Shown here: positions 1 to 9,254 of the stretch, one piece after another
Layout of the letters: every line of letters starts with the position of its first letter
How positions within the stretch are numbered: the stretch's first letter is position 1
Origin: Microbaculum marinum
GTDB taxonomy: Bacteria > Pseudomonadota > Alphaproteobacteria > Rhizobiales > Tepidamorphaceae
Direction: 5' to 3' (one strand)
Length of the DNA: 64,000 nt
Assembly (NCBI RefSeq): GCF_042646165.1
Contig: NZ_JBHRTC010000018.1
The notes under the pieces: model-generated
Told to the model about the DNA's origin: nothing
What the model saw: only the letters and a program-made list of their open reading frames with translations
Databases searched by the model: none
Program-made: the position numbers and the translations under genes

Positions 1-1599
1 GGTGTCGGCCGTGGGCGCCGCAGCGCCCGGGTCGTCTGGCAGCGGCGCCGGCTGGACTTGGCTCGGCTGCAGCGGCTGGGCCGGCTTCGGCGGCTGGATC
101 TCGCCGACGATGGTGCCGTCGGGCTTGACGACGACGGTGCGGACCCGCTTCGGCAGGTCCTCGCTGTCGAGGGATGCATCGCCCGCGTCGGCGGTTCCGC
201 GCAGGCCGTTGCCCTCGCCCTGGTTCGGGTCGATCACGCGGACCTGGCGGTTGCCGACGTCGGCGACCGGCTCCTCGCGGGAGACCAGCCTGGCGTCCTC
301 GCTGCCGCCGTCGCCGGAGACCCGGTCGTAGACCAGCTTGCCCTGCTGCGGCGCCTGCTCGGCGTCGGACGGCTCCGGCTTGACCTTGGAGGGCGACTTG
401 TCGGCGCGGATGACCGGGGCCGGGCCGGTCGCTTCCTCGCCGCCGAAGCCGCGATAGGCCAGCGCGCCGGCGCCGCCGATCACCACCAGCCCGACCAGGC
501 CGGCGACGATGAACAGGCCGCGGCCGCGGCCGCCCTGCTCGTCGGGGCCCTCGCCGTCATAGGGCGGGATGTGGCCGCTGTCGTCGAACACCGGATCGGT
601 GCGCTCGTAGATGTCGTCGGCGTAGACCGCTTCGTCGAGACCGCGCGGATCGACCACGGACCCGGCGGTGTCGCGGCCGGACAGATCGCCGAAGTCGAAC
701 TCGGTGACGTCGTCACGGGCCGCGCCGGCGGCCAGGCCGGCGTCGGGATCGGCTGCCGGATCGTAGCGCGCCGGCGGCTCCGCGGCGTCGGCGACCGGCG
801 CGGGTCGCTCGAAGGTCGGCTCGACGCGCCGGGTCGCGGCGGCGAGGTCGGCATAGAGCCGGTCGGAGCCGACACCCTCTGCGATGTCGGTGTCGTAGCC
901 TTCGGCGGCGTCGTAGGCCTCGTCGGCCGGGTAGGCCCCGGGGTCGCGGTAGATCTGCGGATCGCGGACCGGCGCGGCGAAGGAGGACTGCTCGTCGATG
1001 CGCGGCTCGTCTTCGGCCACTCTGTAGGCCGCGGGCTCGTAACGGGGCGTCTCGTAGGTCGACGGCTCCTCGGATGCAGACGGCTCCTCAGGTGCGGCGT
1101 CCTGCGGCGGGTAGTCCTCCTCCGGGCGGTCGTAGGCGGCCGGGTATTCGGGCGCCGGATACTCGGGGGCCGGGTATTCGGGGGCCGTATCTTCGGCGGC
1201 CGGATACTCGGGAGCAGGATCGTAGGCGCGCGGCTCCCGGTACATAGGCGCCTCGAGGGCGTCGTAGTCCTCGGTTGCGGGCGGCTGCGCGTAGGCGTCC
1301 TCGCGATAGGCCTGGGCCTGCGGGTCGGACGCGCCGGCGTCGTAGCCGGCCTCGGCGTAGGGCTCCGGCTCGACCTCCTCGGGCGGCTGCCGAACCGCGC
1401 CGCGCGCGGGCGTCTGCTCTTCGGCAAGCGACGGCTCGCGCCTGCGCTGATGGAAATCGGCGAACGGGTCCTCGTCGATCAGCCGGGCCAGTTCGGCCAG
1501 CGGATCGCCGGATTGACCAGACGCCGCGTCACGCGGCGCATCGACCAGGTCGTCGTAATCCCCCGGCCCGGAACGCTTGGGATACCGCGCATCCGACAT
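1..1599 (-). CDS. SPOR-domain-type envelope protein (C-terminus outside window)
   Basis: The open frame starts at an ATG 71 bases upstream of the argS stop-codon side and runs off the left edge, so only the first 533 codons are seen. The N-terminal half is acidic and rich in Pro, Tyr and Glu, with a short repeated PEYPA unit near 1140-1215. A single hydrophobic segment (LFIVAGLVGLVVIGGAGALA, about positions 445-505) is preceded by a Gly/Arg run, giving a type II single-pass inner-membrane protein. A charged, Pro-rich linker follows. In Rhizobiales the gene after argS encodes a protein of this shape ending in a peptidoglycan-binding SPOR domain; that domain would lie beyond the left edge, so the SPOR assignment is inferred from architecture and synteny. 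Probable role: binding denuded septal glycan. Confidence 0.75.
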   Translation of the reverse strand, partial: MSDARYPKRSGPGDYDDLVDAPRDAASGQSGDPLAELARLIDEDPFADFHQRRREPSLAEEQTPARGAVRQPPEEVEPEPYAEAGYDAGASDPQAQAYREDAYAQPPATEDYDALEAPMYREPRAYDPAPEYPAAEDTAPEYPAPEYPAPEYPAAYDRPEEDYPPQDAAPEEPSASEEPSTYETPRYEPAAYRVAEDEPRIDEQSSFAAPVRDPQIYRDPGAYPADEAYDAAEGYDTDIAEGVGSDRLYADLAAATRRVEPTFERPAPVADAAEPPARYDPAADPDAGLAAGAARDDVTEFDFGDLSGRDTAGSVVDPRGLDEAVYADDIYERTDPVFDDSGHIPPYDGEGPDEQGGRGRGLFIVAGLVGLVVIGGAGALAYRGFGGEEATGPAPVIRADKSPSKVKPEPSDAEQAPQQGKLVYDRVSGDGGSEDARLVSREEPVADVGNRQVRVIDPNQGEGNGLRGTADAGDASLDSEDLPKRVRTVVVKPDGTIVGEIQPPKPAQPLQPSQVQPAPLPDDPGAAAPTADT

Positions 1600-1669
1600 A
1601 AATCGCCCTAACTCGCTGTGTTGTCGCGACGGGGTCGTTGAAACATTGTTGTCGGACAGGGCCTGCGAT

Positions 1670-3442
1670 TCAACGCATTTCTTCGAGCGGCTCGACCCCG
1701 AGCATGCCCAATCCGGACGACAGCACCAACGCGACGGCTTGCACCAATGTGAGTCGAGCTACGGTCGAAGCTCGATCTTCTGCGTTAATAAACCGTAATT
1801 GTGGCAAGTCCTTGCCGCGATTCCACAAGCCGTGGAAAGCACTTGCGACATCGTGCAGGTAGAAGGCGACGCGGTGCGGCTCGTGTGCGAGCGCCGCCGT
1901 CTCCACCAGGCGCGGAAACCCGGACAGCGTCTTCACGAGCGCCAACTCGGCCGGGTCGGCAATGGCAGAAAGCCCAGCCAGTCCAGGCGATTGCAGCGGA
2001 AACTCAATGTCCGGGAAGACCTCCGCGGCGTTGCGGAACACCGAATGCGCCCGGGCGTGCGCATACTGCACGTAGAAGACCGGATTGTCCTTGGACTGCT
2101 CCGTCACCTTCTCGAAGTCGAAGTCGAGCGGGGCGTCGTTTTTCCGCGTCAGCATGATGAATCGCACCACGTCGCGGCCGACTTCCTCGACCACGTCGCG
2201 CAGAGTCACGAAATCGCCCGCGCGTTTCGACATCTTCACGGGCTGCCCGCCCCGGAACAGCTTGACGAGCTGGCAGAGCTTGACGTCGAGGTCCGCCTCG
2301 CCGTGACTGACCGCCTTGACCGCCGACTGCATGCGCTTGACGTAGCCGCCGTGATCGGCACCGAGCACGTCGATCATCGACCTGAAGCCGCGCTCGTACT
2401 TGTCGCGATGATAGGCGATGTCCGAGGCGAAGTAGGTGTAGGACCCGTCCGACTTCATCAGCGGCCGGTCGACGTCGTCGCCGAACTCGGTGGCCCGGAA
2501 CAGGGTCTGCTCCCGGTCCTCCCAGTCCTCGGGCAACTGGCCCTTCGGGGGCGGCAGCCGGCCCTGGTAGACCAGGCCCCGTTCGCGAAGATCCGCAATG
2601 GTCGCGGCGACCGCGCCGCCGTTGCCGGTGGTCAGCGAGCGCTCCGAGAAGAAGACGTCGTGGTGGATGCCGAGCGCGTCGAGGTCCTCGCGCACGAGGT
2701 CCATCATCGCGTCGATGGCGATGTCCCTGACGAGCGGCAGCCATTCGGATTCCGGCATGGCAAGCAGGCTGTCGCCGAACCGGTCGGCGAGCGCCTGCCC
2801 CACCGGCACCAGATAGTCGCCGGGATAGAGGCCATCCGGGATCTCGCCGATGTCGGCGCCGAGCGCCTCGCGGTAGCGCAGGTGCGCCGAGCGCGCCAGC
2901 ACGTCGACCTGGGAACCGGCATCGTTGATGTAGTATTCGCGGGTGACGTCGAAGCCGGTGAACTCGAGCAGCCCGGCAAGCGCGTCGCCGAATACGGCGC
3001 CGCGGCAATGTCCGACATGCAGCGGCCCGGTCGGGTTCGCCGAGACGTACTCGACATTGACCGGTGCGCCGGCACCCACCGCGCTGCGGCCGAAACCGGC
3101 GCCGGCCCGCACGATGGCGTCGAGCTGACCGCGCCAGTACGCGTCGGACAGGCTGATGTTGACGAAACCCGGTCCGGCGACGTCCACGGAGACGACGTCG
3201 TGGGAGGCTGCGAGTTCGGCCGCGATCAATCCGGCCAGATCGCGCGGCCTGGCGCCGGCCGGCTTCGCCAGCACCATCGCGGCGTTGGTGGCAAGGTCGC
3301 CGTGCGCAGGATCGCGCGGCGGCTCGACCACGACGCGAGCGGTATCGATGCCGGCCGGCAGCTTGCCATTTTCGACCAGTGTTTCGACGGCCTTGACCAC
3401 CCGGCCGGTGAAATCGCCGAATACGTCCATACTCTTCGACAT
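1670..3442 (-). CDS. argS: Arginine--tRNA ligase
   Basis: Class I aminoacyl-tRNA synthetase that charges tRNA-Arg in the cytoplasm. The 590-residue product has the usual bacterial length. It carries the N-terminal additional domain with the conserved HGDLATN stretch near residues 47-53, the ATP-binding HIGH-type motif as HVGH (residues 142-145) in the context SANPTGPLHVGH, and a KMSK loop followed by RAG near residue 400. A C-terminal DALR anticodon-binding helical domain closes the protein, which ends at LEEMR. It lies 48 bases downstream of the dGTPase-like gene on the same strand and 70 bases upstream of the SPOR-type gene, so the three are probably co-transcribed leftwards. Nothing unusual seen. 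Confidence 0.97.
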   Translation of the reverse strand: MSKSMDVFGDFTGRVVKAVETLVENGKLPAGIDTARVVVEPPRDPAHGDLATNAAMVLAKPAGARPRDLAGLIAAELAASHDVVSVDVAGPGFVNISLSDAYWRGQLDAIVRAGAGFGRSAVGAGAPVNVEYVSANPTGPLHVGHCRGAVFGDALAGLLEFTGFDVTREYYINDAGSQVDVLARSAHLRYREALGADIGEIPDGLYPGDYLVPVGQALADRFGDSLLAMPESEWLPLVRDIAIDAMMDLVREDLDALGIHHDVFFSERSLTTGNGGAVAATIADLRERGLVYQGRLPPPKGQLPEDWEDREQTLFRATEFGDDVDRPLMKSDGSYTYFASDIAYHRDKYERGFRSMIDVLGADHGGYVKRMQSAVKAVSHGEADLDVKLCQLVKLFRGGQPVKMSKRAGDFVTLRDVVEEVGRDVVRFIMLTRKNDAPLDFDFEKVTEQSKDNPVFYVQYAHARAHSVFRNAAEVFPDIEFPLQSPGLAGLSAIADPAELALVKTLSGFPRLVETAALAHEPHRVAFYLHDVASAFHGLWNRGKDLPQLRFINAEDRASTVARLTLVQAVALVLSSGLGMLGVEPLEEMR

Positions 3443-3490
3443 GTCCCTGATTGCCCGCGTCCGATCATTCCGCCACGGGGGCAGCGCCGA

Positions 3491-4702
3491 CTAACGCAAA
3501 TCCAGGGTCTCGTCAAACAAACGCTGGTATTCGCTCAGGGCGAAGCGGTCCGTCATGCCGGCGATATAGTCGGCAACGAGCCGTGCGCGGCGGCCGATGT
3601 CGGCCACGTCGCCGGAATGGCCCCAGTCCTGGGGCATTCGCTCGGGACGCGCCAGCAGTTCCTCGAACATGCGGACGACGGCTGCCTCCGCCGTCGACAT
3701 CACCGCCATGACGCGCCCGTGGCGGTACATGCGGGCAAACAGGAAGGCCCGCAACTCCTCGATAGCGGCGGTCATTGCATCCGAAAAGGCCACGATCGGG
3801 GCATCGGCGGCCCGGACGTCCGCGACCGACCCCGGCGCCAGCCGTTCGATCCGCCGCAGCGATTCCGCCAGCGCGTCCTCGACCATCCAGGTGATGACGC
3901 GCCGCGTCGTCTCGTGAATGAGCCGCGTGTCCTCGATGTCCGGATAGCGCATTCGCACGTCGGCGACGATGCCGGCCAGGAACGGCACGCCCTCCTCGAC
4001 GTCGGCGATCGTGAAGAGTCCGGCTCGAAGGCCGTCGTCGACGTCGTGGCTGTTGTAGGCGATGTCGTCGGCAATCGCCGCTGCCTGGGCCTCGACGCCG
4101 GCGTATCGCGCGATCTCCAGGTCCTGGAGGCGACAGTAATCGAGGATCGGCAAGGGTACGCCGCTGTCGCGGTAGGGCCCGACCGCCCTGCCCCGGCCAT
4201 CGACAAGCGGACCGTTGTGCTTGACGATGCCTTCCAGGGCCTCCCAGGTCAGGTTCAGTCCGTCGAATTCCGCGTAGCGGTGTTCCAGACGCGTGACCGC
4301 CCGCAGGCTCTGAGCGTTGTGATCGAAGCCGTTGTAGGGGGCCATGGCGCGATTGAGGGCGCGCTCGCCAGCGTGCCCGAACGGCGGATGCCCGAGATCG
4401 TGGGCAAGCGCCACGGCTTCGGCGAGATCCTCGTCGACCCGGAGACTGCGAGCCAGCGCGCGCGCCAGCTGCGACACCTCGAGCGTGTGCGTCAGACGCG
4501 TGCGAAAGTGGTCGCCCTCGTGGTAGATGAAGACCTGGGTCTTGTACATCAGGCGGCGGAACGCGGTCGAATGGATGATCCGGTCGCGGTCTCGCTGGAA
4601 CCCGGTGCGGGTCGGACTGGGGGGCTCCGGATGCAAGCGGCCACGGCCGTGCGCCGGATCGCAGGCATAGGGCGCCCTTGCGGACTGAACGGAACTGAAC
4701 AT
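3491..4702 (-). CDS. dgt: Deoxyguanosinetriphosphate triphosphohydrolase-like protein
   Basis: HD-superfamily nucleotide hydrolase of the short dGTPase-like type common in alphaproteobacteria; it hydrolyses dNTPs to deoxynucleoside and triphosphate. Visible landmarks are the RDRDRIIHSTAFRRL segment, the metal-binding His of HTLEV, and the AHDLGHPPFGH motif holding the HD pair. The C-terminus matches the family's conserved YIAGMTDRFA stretch. I prefer the ATG at 4702 (MFSS...), because homologues begin shortly before the YACDPxxxRGR segment. A frame-extending ATG pair at 4745-4750 cannot be excluded, since an AAGGT lies close to it. The gene is divergent from erpA and sits upstream of argS, a conserved rhizobial arrangement. 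Confidence 0.9.
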   Translation of the reverse strand: MFSSVQSARAPYACDPAHGRGRLHPEPPSPTRTGFQRDRDRIIHSTAFRRLMYKTQVFIYHEGDHFRTRLTHTLEVSQLARALARSLRVDEDLAEAVALAHDLGHPPFGHAGERALNRAMAPYNGFDHNAQSLRAVTRLEHRYAEFDGLNLTWEALEGIVKHNGPLVDGRGRAVGPYRDSGVPLPILDYCRLQDLEIARYAGVEAQAAAIADDIAYNSHDVDDGLRAGLFTIADVEEGVPFLAGIVADVRMRYPDIEDTRLIHETTRRVITWMVEDALAESLRRIERLAPGSVADVRAADAPIVAFSDAMTAAIEELRAFLFARMYRHGRVMAVMSTAEAAVVRMFEELLARPERMPQDWGHSGDVADIGRRARLVADYIAGMTDRFALSEYQRLFDETLDLR

Positions 4703-4799
4703 TTGCCCTGCCGAACCGCGTCGCGGATTGACAGATGAGGCCGGCATCATACCTTAAGCCTGCATCCGGGGCCCTTCCGGGCTTCGCTGGAGATCGCAC

Positions 4800-5141
4800 A
4801 TGCTGGATACCCAAGACAACACCGTATCAGTGACAGACCGCGCGGCGCGACGGATCAACCAGATTCTGGCAAAGGATCCGTCGAAAAATGCCCTGCGCGT
4901 CAGCGTTTCCGGCGGCGGGTGTTCCGGATTCCAGTACGAATTCGACCTCGACGCCACCCGGACCGACGACGACATCGTCGTCGAGAAGGACGGCGCCACC
5001 GTGCTGATCGATTCGATGTCGCTGATGTACATGTCCGGATCGGAGATCGATTTCGTCGACGATCTGATCGGCGCCTCGTTCCAGGTCCGCAACCCCCATG
5101 CGACCGCCTCGTGCGGCTGCGGCACCTCGTTCACGATCTGA
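4800..5141 (+). CDS. erpA: Iron-sulfur cluster insertion protein, A-type carrier
   Basis: A-type Fe-S carrier (IscA/ErpA/SufA fold) that delivers clusters to apoproteins in the cytoplasm. The 113-residue protein has all three cluster-ligand cysteines: C41 in GGGCSGF, and C105 and C107 in the C-terminal SCGCGTSF signature. The DSMSLMYMSGSEIDFV segment is typical of the ErpA branch. The gene is divergent from dgt and lies 63 bases upstream of xthA. No isc or suf operon is present in the window, so partner assignment rests on family knowledge; the ErpA rather than IscA name follows the usual alphaproteobacterial naming. Confidence 0.93.
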   Translation: MLDTQDNTVSVTDRAARRINQILAKDPSKNALRVSVSGGGCSGFQYEFDLDATRTDDDIVVEKDGATVLIDSMSLMYMSGSEIDFVDDLIGASFQVRNPHATASCGCGTSFTI

Positions 5142-5201
5142 CCACAACGGTCCGGTCGGTCGCGTCAATTCCTCAGCAAAGGCCGTTCCAGGGGACGGAC
5201 A

Positions 5202-5987
<786 letters not shown>

Positions 5988-6060
5988 AGGGTCTCCGCGT
6001 GCAGCGGCGGCCGTACCGGGTCATTGCGCGCAATTCTCGTTGCACAGGATACGAAGGAAG

Positions 6061-6205
6061 AGCGGCGGCTTCGCCTGGCTTTACGCTGGGTCCCGGATCA
6101 GGTCCGGGACGTAATCGGTGCTGTGGGCAGGGGTTTCACCATCCCACGGGCGTACGCCCCGGCCTTGAGCCCGGGTCCAGCGTGAGGAGCGGCCGAAGGC
6201 GCAGT
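6061..6205. repeat. Composite palindromic repeat, copy 1
   Basis: A 145-base unit repeated without gaps, 252 bases further on, at about 90 percent identity. Inside it, 31-base arms at 6083-6113 and 6153-6183 are inverted, imperfect copies of each other (both start ACGCTGG and end GGGCGTA or GGGACGTA), separated by 39 bases. Arm one also folds on itself (TCCCGGA-TCAGG-TCCGGGA). This is the organisation of REP/BIME-type extragenic elements, and the TCCCGGATCAnGTCCGGGA core is common in alphaproteobacterial genomes. The unit lies between xthA and exoR, which converge on it, where such elements often act as transcript-stabilising or terminating hairpins. Confidence 0.85.
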
Positions 6206-6312
6206 TCTTGACGGCGCTTGCTGGTGCGGCCCGCCCTCGTGGTTCGAGATGCGGGCTGCGTCCGCTCCTTGCCATGAGGGCTCATTTTTGCGGGTCGAGG
6301 AGACGCAGTGAC

Positions 6313-6457
6313 AGCGGCGGCTTCGCCGGGTGTTGCGCTGGGTCCCGGATCAGGTCCGGGACGTAGTCGGTGCTGTGGGCAGGGGTTTCATCATCCGACG
6401 GGCGTACGCCCCGGCCCTGAGCCGGGGTCCAGCGTGAGGAGCGGCCGGAGGCGCAAT
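6313..6457. repeat. Composite palindromic repeat, copy 2
   Basis: Direct repeat of the unit at 6061-6205, same orientation, no insertion or deletion between them. Its inverted arms are at 6335-6365 and 6405-6435. The copy ends 17 bases before the exoR stop codon, so a transcript reading through exoR would carry this hairpin at its 3' end. The 107 bases between the two copies show no open frame I can support. Confidence 0.85.
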
Positions 6458-6473
6458 TTTCGAGTTGGGGCCG

Positions 6474-7277
6474 CTAGCTGCCCTGCTTCTCGACCCAGGA
6501 GGCCGCGAGGTCCGTGCCGACCTCGATCTGCTTGTCGGTCAGCACCTGGCGGGCCCGGTGGTCGAGGGCGAGGATCCAGTCGCGGTTCTTCGGCGTGGCG
6601 TTCTCGCGGGCGACCGCAATCCACATGTAGCCCTTCTCCGGCAGCGGCCGGACGCCTTCGCCGAACACCAGGACCTCGCCGAGCGCGGCCTGCGCCTCGA
6701 CATGGTTCTTGCGGGCGGCAAGGCTGAGCCAGCGCACCGCGCGGACCGGATCGGGCTCGATGCCGTCGCCGTTCAGGTAGATCTTGGCGAGATTGTACTG
6801 CGCGTCGGCGTCGCCGAAATAGGTCGCCGCATGGGTGAACAGGCCGAGGGCGCGGCCGACGTCGGGCTGGATGCCGGCGTTCGCGATGCCGGTCTTGTAG
6901 TAGTTGGCGAGATTGACGAAGGCATCGGCGACGACGCGCGCCGACGGGGTGTAGGGATTGTCGTCGGCGTGCTGGTCGGCGATCGCCGAGAACATCTGGA
7001 ACGCCTTGTAGTCGTCTTCCTCGACGCCGTCGCCGTCGGCGTACATCTTGCCGAGCTTCCACTGCGCGATCGCATGGCCCTTGGAGGCGGCGAACTCGAA
7101 GGCGTTGAACGCCGAACGCCGGTCGCCGGAACTGTAGAGCTCCGCGCCCATCCGGAACGCGTCGATCGGCGACGCGTCGGGGGCGAGCGGCAGCGACGGG
7201 TCGAGCGCCCGCGCCGGCTGGGCGGCGAATGCCGCCGTCACCATCACTCCTGCCGCGACGAGACTAAAGGTCCGCAT
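6474..7277 (-). CDS. exoR: ExoR-like periplasmic Sel1-repeat regulator
   Basis: The 267-residue product starts with a Sec signal peptide (cleavage likely after PARA, near residue 24) and is built of Sel1/TPR-like helical repeats; GKMYADGDGVEEDDYKAF and AKIYLNGDGIEPDP are clear examples. Length, export signal and the YADGDGVEEDD repeat match rhizobial ExoR (about 268 residues). ExoR binds the periplasmic side of the ExoS/ChvG sensor kinase and holds the ExoS-ChvI system off until it is proteolysed, controlling exopolysaccharide, motility and acid response. The kinase pair is not in the window. The ATG lies inside the end of ilvD (14-base overlap), implying translational coupling. A generic Sel1-repeat protein is the alternative. 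Confidence 0.78.
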   Translation of the reverse strand: MRTFSLVAAGVMVTAAFAAQPARALDPSLPLAPDASPIDAFRMGAELYSSGDRRSAFNAFEFAASKGHAIAQWKLGKMYADGDGVEEDDYKAFQMFSAIADQHADDNPYTPSARVVADAFVNLANYYKTGIANAGIQPDVGRALGLFTHAATYFGDADAQYNLAKIYLNGDGIEPDPVRAVRWLSLAARKNHVEAQAALGEVLVFGEGVRPLPEKGYMWIAVARENATPKNRDWILALDHRARQVLTDKQIEVGTDLAASWVEKQGS

Positions 7278-8988
7278 AGCTGATGACTTCCGCCTTCCCG
7301 CCCGGATGGGTCACGGCGCCGTCCCGCGCCGGCCCGACCTGCTGGGCGAACTTCCAGACCGCGCCGCTGCGGTAGTTGGATTCGCGCGGCTGCCACTTGG
7401 CGCGACGGGCTTCGAGCTCCTCGTCGCTGAGCTGGACCGACAGGGTGCCCTCGACCGCGTCGATCTCGATGACGTCGCCGTTCTCCAGAAGCCCGATCGG
7501 CCCGCCGAGCGAGGCTTCCGGCCCGACATGGCCGATGCAGAAGCCGCGCGTTCCGCCGGAGAACCGGCCGTCGGTGATCAGGGCCACCTTCTCGCCGGCG
7601 CCCTGGCCGTAGAGCGCGGCCGTCGTCGACAGCATCTCCGGCATGCCGGGGCCGCCCTTCGGGCCGACATAGCGGATGACCAGCACCTCGCCGTCCTCGT
7701 ACTGGCGCTTCTTGACCGCCTCGAAGCACTCCTGCTCGGAGTCGAAGCAGCGCGCCGGGCCGGAGAACTTCAGCGTCTTCATGCCGGCGACCTTCACGAT
7801 CGCGCCTTCCGGGGCCAGGTTGCCGCGCAGGCCGACGACGCCGCCGGTCGGCGTGATCGGATTGTCGGCCGAGCGGACGACCACCTGATCCGGATTCCAC
7901 TTCACCTTCTCAAGGTTCTCGGCGATCGTGCGGCCGGTGACTGTCAGGCAGTCGCCGTGCAGGTAGCCGTTGTCGAGCAGCGTCTTCATGACGAGCGGCA
8001 CGCCGCCGGCCTCGAACAGGTCCTTGGCGACGTACTGTCCGCCGGGCTTCAGATCGGCGATATAGGGAGTCTTGCGGAAGATTTCAGCGACGTCGAACAG
8101 GTTGAACTCGATGCCGCACTCGTGCGCCATGGCGGGCAGGTGCAGGCCGGCATTGGTGGAGCCGCCGGAGGCGGCGACGACGGTCGCGGCGTTCTCGAGC
8201 GCCTTGCGGGTGACGATGTCGCGCGGCCGGATGTTCTGGCGGACCAGTTCCATCACCTTCTCGCCGGCGGCCATGCAGAACCGGTCGCGGATCTCGTAGG
8301 GCGCCGGCGCGCCGGCCGAATAGGGCAGCGCCAGGCCGATCGCCTCCGACACCATGGCCATCGTGTTGGCGGTGAACTGGCCGCCGCAGGCGCCCGCCGA
8401 CGGGCACGCGACCTGTTCCAGCAGTTCCAGGTCCTCGTCCGACATCTTGCCGACCGAGTGCAGGCCGACGGCCTCGAACACGTCGACCACCGTGACGTCG
8501 CGGCCCTTGAAGGTGCCGGGCAGGATCGAGCCGCCGTAGATGAAGATCGCCGGCACGTTGAGGCGCAGCATGGCCATCATCATGCCGGGCAGCGACTTGT
8601 CGCAGCCGGCCATGCCGACGAGCGCGTCGTAGCCGTGGCCGCGCATGGTCAGTTCGACGGAGTCGGCGATCACCTCGCGCGAGGCCAGCGAGGCCTTCAT
8701 GCCCTCGTGGCCCATGGCGATGCCGTCGGTGACGGTGATGGTGCAGAACTCGCGCGGCGTGCCGTTGCCGGCGGCGACGCCCTGCTTGACCGACTGCGCC
8801 TGGCGCATCAGCGAGATGTTGCAGGGCGCGGCCTCGTTCCAGCAGGTGGCGACGCCGACGAAGGGCTGATGGATCTGCTCCGGCGACAGCCCCATCGCGT
8901 AGTAGTAGGAGCGATGCGGCGCGCGCTCAGGCCCCTCCGTCACGTGGCGGCTGGGAAGGCGCGATTTGTCGAAGCTGCGTGCGTCCAT
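7264..8988 (-). CDS. ilvD: Dihydroxy-acid dehydratase
   Basis: Fe-S dehydratase of valine, leucine and isoleucine synthesis; converts 2,3-dihydroxy-isovalerate (or -3-methylvalerate) to the 2-oxo acid. The 574-residue product carries the IlvD/Edd family signature: GVATCWNEAAPCN near residue 50, VGMAGCDKSLPG near residue 125, and CPSAGACGGQFTANTM near residue 200, which supply cluster and Mg ligands. The C-terminal swivelling domain includes GGTRGFCIGHVGPEA. An AGGAAAAG-like purine run lies just before the ATG. It is divergent from the MscS gene and overlaps exoR downstream. No leader peptide or attenuator for branched-chain amino acids could be recognised in the 266-base divergent region. Confidence 0.97.
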   Translation of the reverse strand: MDARSFDKSRLPSRHVTEGPERAPHRSYYYAMGLSPEQIHQPFVGVATCWNEAAPCNISLMRQAQSVKQGVAAGNGTPREFCTITVTDGIAMGHEGMKASLASREVIADSVELTMRGHGYDALVGMAGCDKSLPGMMMAMLRLNVPAIFIYGGSILPGTFKGRDVTVVDVFEAVGLHSVGKMSDEDLELLEQVACPSAGACGGQFTANTMAMVSEAIGLALPYSAGAPAPYEIRDRFCMAAGEKVMELVRQNIRPRDIVTRKALENAATVVAASGGSTNAGLHLPAMAHECGIEFNLFDVAEIFRKTPYIADLKPGGQYVAKDLFEAGGVPLVMKTLLDNGYLHGDCLTVTGRTIAENLEKVKWNPDQVVVRSADNPITPTGGVVGLRGNLAPEGAIVKVAGMKTLKFSGPARCFDSEQECFEAVKKRQYEDGEVLVIRYVGPKGGPGMPEMLSTTAALYGQGAGEKVALITDGRFSGGTRGFCIGHVGPEASLGGPIGLLENGDVIEIDAVEGTLSVQLSDEELEARRAKWQPRESNYRSGAVWKFAQQVGPARDGAVTHPGGKAEVISYADL

Positions 8989-9254
8989 CTTTTCCGTCGT
9001 TACCGTTTGTTCGTGGGCCGGAACCGTTCAAGTGTGGCGCCAGTCGCTGCAATAGTTGTTAACGTGGCGACTCCAAGTTCACTGCCACGCCCGCGGATCG
9101 GGAGACAAGGCACACCCGCGGGCAGACCGACCGTCGCAACCGTGTTTCCCGGAACTGTCGCTTTTGGGCAACGGTGATCGGATCCAAAGCCATGTACCAC
9201 ATGCAAATTCATCACGTTTGTGGCGCAATCTGGGCATCGCAGGGAGAACGACTG

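Noticed and set aside
58..1611. Long plus-strand open frame antisense to the SPOR-type gene
   Set aside because: Low-complexity Val/Gly/Arg product without family signal; it is the high-GC shadow of a real minus-strand gene with a signal-anchor and proper start.
1799..4738. 979-codon plus-strand open frame across argS and dgt
   Set aside because: Antisense to two conserved enzymes with intact motifs; composition is typical of a GC-driven shadow frame.
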